A stretch of DNA of 5,395 bases, from contig CAOJLW010000169.1 of NCBI GenBank assembly GCA_948438565.1, positions 1 through 5,395 on the forward strand, written 5' to 3'. Below the pieces are notes generated by a model. The model worked only from the letters and a program-made list of their open reading frames with translations. It was not told the DNA's origin and ran no database searches. Source of the stretch: an uncultured Lachnospiraceae bacterium (GTDB taxonomy: Bacteria; Bacillota; Clostridia; Lachnospirales; Lachnospiraceae). This document shows, piece after piece, positions 4,354 through 5,395 of this stretch. Positions within the stretch are counted from its first letter, which is position 1, and each line of letters starts with the position of its first letter. Made by a program: the position numbers and the translations under genes.

Positions 4354-5395
4354 AATCCCTGTTATAAAATTCCTGAAATGTATCGTATCCTTCCGACGCC
4401 AGTTTTTCCTTCTGAAACTTTTTATTTTTATTCATCCGCGTCAATAGAACCTGCTGCCCGTCTTTTCTAGCCTCCTGCGCCGTACGAATCACGTCGCACA
4501 ATCGATCGGCCGGATAATTCTTTTCAATCAGGTAGGCCGCCTTTTTCGGACTGCCCGGAATCTGAAATCCCCGTTCCATCAATAGCAGGATAATCCGCTC
4601 AAAGCCAATCGAAAAACCGCAGGCCGGGACAGGATTGCCGGTAAAATTGCCAATCATTTGATCATAACGCCCGCCGCCGCCACAGCTTCCGCCAAATTCC
4701 GGTATCGCAATTTCAAAAATCGTCCCGGTATAATACCCCATGCCACGCACCAGCGTCGGGTCAAACACCATCCGAAAATCGGCCGCTTTTGTCTTTTCAA
4801 CGCAGTCGATAATCTCCTGTAGGTTCCGTCCAATTTCATCGTCCAAAAAATCCCCCAGCGTCCGGCTTAAGGCGGCAATAGCCGATACGCCGTCCTCTTC
4901 TCCTTCCACTGCGCGAAACAGACTGAGATAACGGTCGACGGCCTCTTGTGCAAACCCGCTGTTTAACAGTTCTTTGGCAACGCCGTCCAGACCGATTTTA
5001 TCCATCTTATCCGAAATAATAAAGACCTCGTCATAGGACTGTTCCTCAAATCCGCTGTAAGCAGCCATAGCTTTTAAAATCCTGCGCTCATTGATGCGGA
5101 TTTCAAAATTTTCAAATCCAATCCTGCCGAGCGTCTCGGTCGTAGCCAAAATCAACTCAATTTCCGCCAAATTTGACGGCTCGCCCAGAATATCGATATC
5201 ACACTGGGTAAACTGACGGTAACGCCCCCTCTGCGGCCTGTCCGCCCTCCAAACGCTCCCCACTTGCAGCGCTTTAAACGGGGACGGAAGCTGATTGGCA
5301 TTGTTGGCGTAAAACCTGGCCAACGGAAGCGTCAAATCGTAGCGAAGTCCCAAATCCACCAAATCCGCCTCTTGCTTTGCATCCTCCAATTTTAA
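4352..5395 (-). CDS. hisS: Histidine--tRNA ligase, N-terminus cut by window
   Basis: The enzyme charges tRNA-His. The visible 347 codons run from the right edge to TAG at 4354-4352; by comparison with relatives I recall (about 420 aa) some 70 N-terminal residues with motif 1 are missing. Counting from the first visible residue, LRYDLTLPLARF is at 17-28, motif 2 at about 40-70 contains WRADRPQRGRYRQFTQ and CDIDILGE, the HisA loop LVRGMGYYTGTIFEI is at 215-229 (R217 catalytic), GGGGRYD is at 239-245, and motif 3 GFSIGFERI is at 260-268. The HisA loop has MGYY where the common form has LDYY. The C-terminal domain is short, ending KNKKFQKEKLASEGYDTFQEFYNRD-like (first part at about 323-332), and lacks the usual GE...VKDL end of standard HisRS. 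I remember this variant from Lachnospiraceae. It is the upstream partner of aspS, as in many Firmicutes. An in-frame TTG at 5389 is an internal Leu codon, not the start. Confidence 0.97.
   Translation of the reverse strand, partial: LKLEDAKQEADLVDLGLRYDLTLPLARFYANNANQLPSPFKALQVGSVWRADRPQRGRYRQFTQCDIDILGEPSNLAEIELILATTETLGRIGFENFEIRINERRILKAMAAYSGFEEQSYDEVFIISDKMDKIGLDGVAKELLNSGFAQEAVDRYLSLFRAVEGEEDGVSAIAALSRTLGDFLDDEIGRNLQEIIDCVEKTKAADFRMVFDPTLVRGMGYYTGTIFEIAIPEFGGSCGGGGRYDQMIGNFTGNPVPACGFSIGFERIILLLMERGFQIPGSPKKAAYLIEKNYPADRLCDVIRTAQEARKDGQQVLLTRMNKNKKFQKEKLASEGYDTFQEFYNRD

Overview
The window reads as a chromosomal segment of a spore-forming Firmicute of the class Clostridia, most likely close to Lachnospiraceae. 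Three things point there: the histidyl-tRNA synthetase is of the variant form I associate with that group (LRYDLTLPLARF, HisA loop LVRGMGYY, short C-terminus), the N-acetylmuramoyl-L-alanine amidase resembles sporulation enzyme CwlC, and there is a SleC/SpoIID-type spore-wall hydrolase. No tools were used, so the taxonomy is an inference from remembered families. No mobile element, CRISPR array or phage gene is visible, and every supported gene lies on the minus strand.

Layout in the direction of transcription, from high to low coordinates. (1) hisS, cut by the right window edge, ends inside the Shine-Dalgarno of aspS, so the two synthetases form a tight tandem. (2) aspS is complete and bacterial-type. 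(3) After a 51-base gap without a visible terminator comes a cytoplasmic-type Amidase_3 protein with a C-terminal SPOR domain. The gap carries a very good match to the late mother-cell sigma-K promoter (AC, 16 bases, CATAGGATA). If it is real, the start is probably a GTG at 2489 rather than the ATG at 2507. (4) A 164-base gap holds a long imperfect hairpin, phased A/T tracts and a sigma-A-like promoter. (5) A tRNA-Gly(GCC) follows, perfect from nucleotide 8 to 73 but without a matching 5' acceptor strand, and then a strong intrinsic terminator. (6) Last is a SleC-like protein (beta-sandwich, SpoIID-like catalytic region, peptidoglycan-binding domain), preceded by its own weaker sigma-K-like promoter and cut by the left window edge.

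How it fits together: a housekeeping translation module (hisS-aspS) is followed by two separately promoted cell-wall hydrolases that look like mother-cell sporulation genes. Neither hydrolase has a recognisable signal peptide, which fits release at mother-cell lysis or assembly onto the spore from the mother-cell cytoplasm. The tRNA unit between them has its own promoter and terminator. I do not see a wholly new system here. The most unusual items are the acceptor-strand-deficient tRNA-Gly and the paired sporulation-type promoters.
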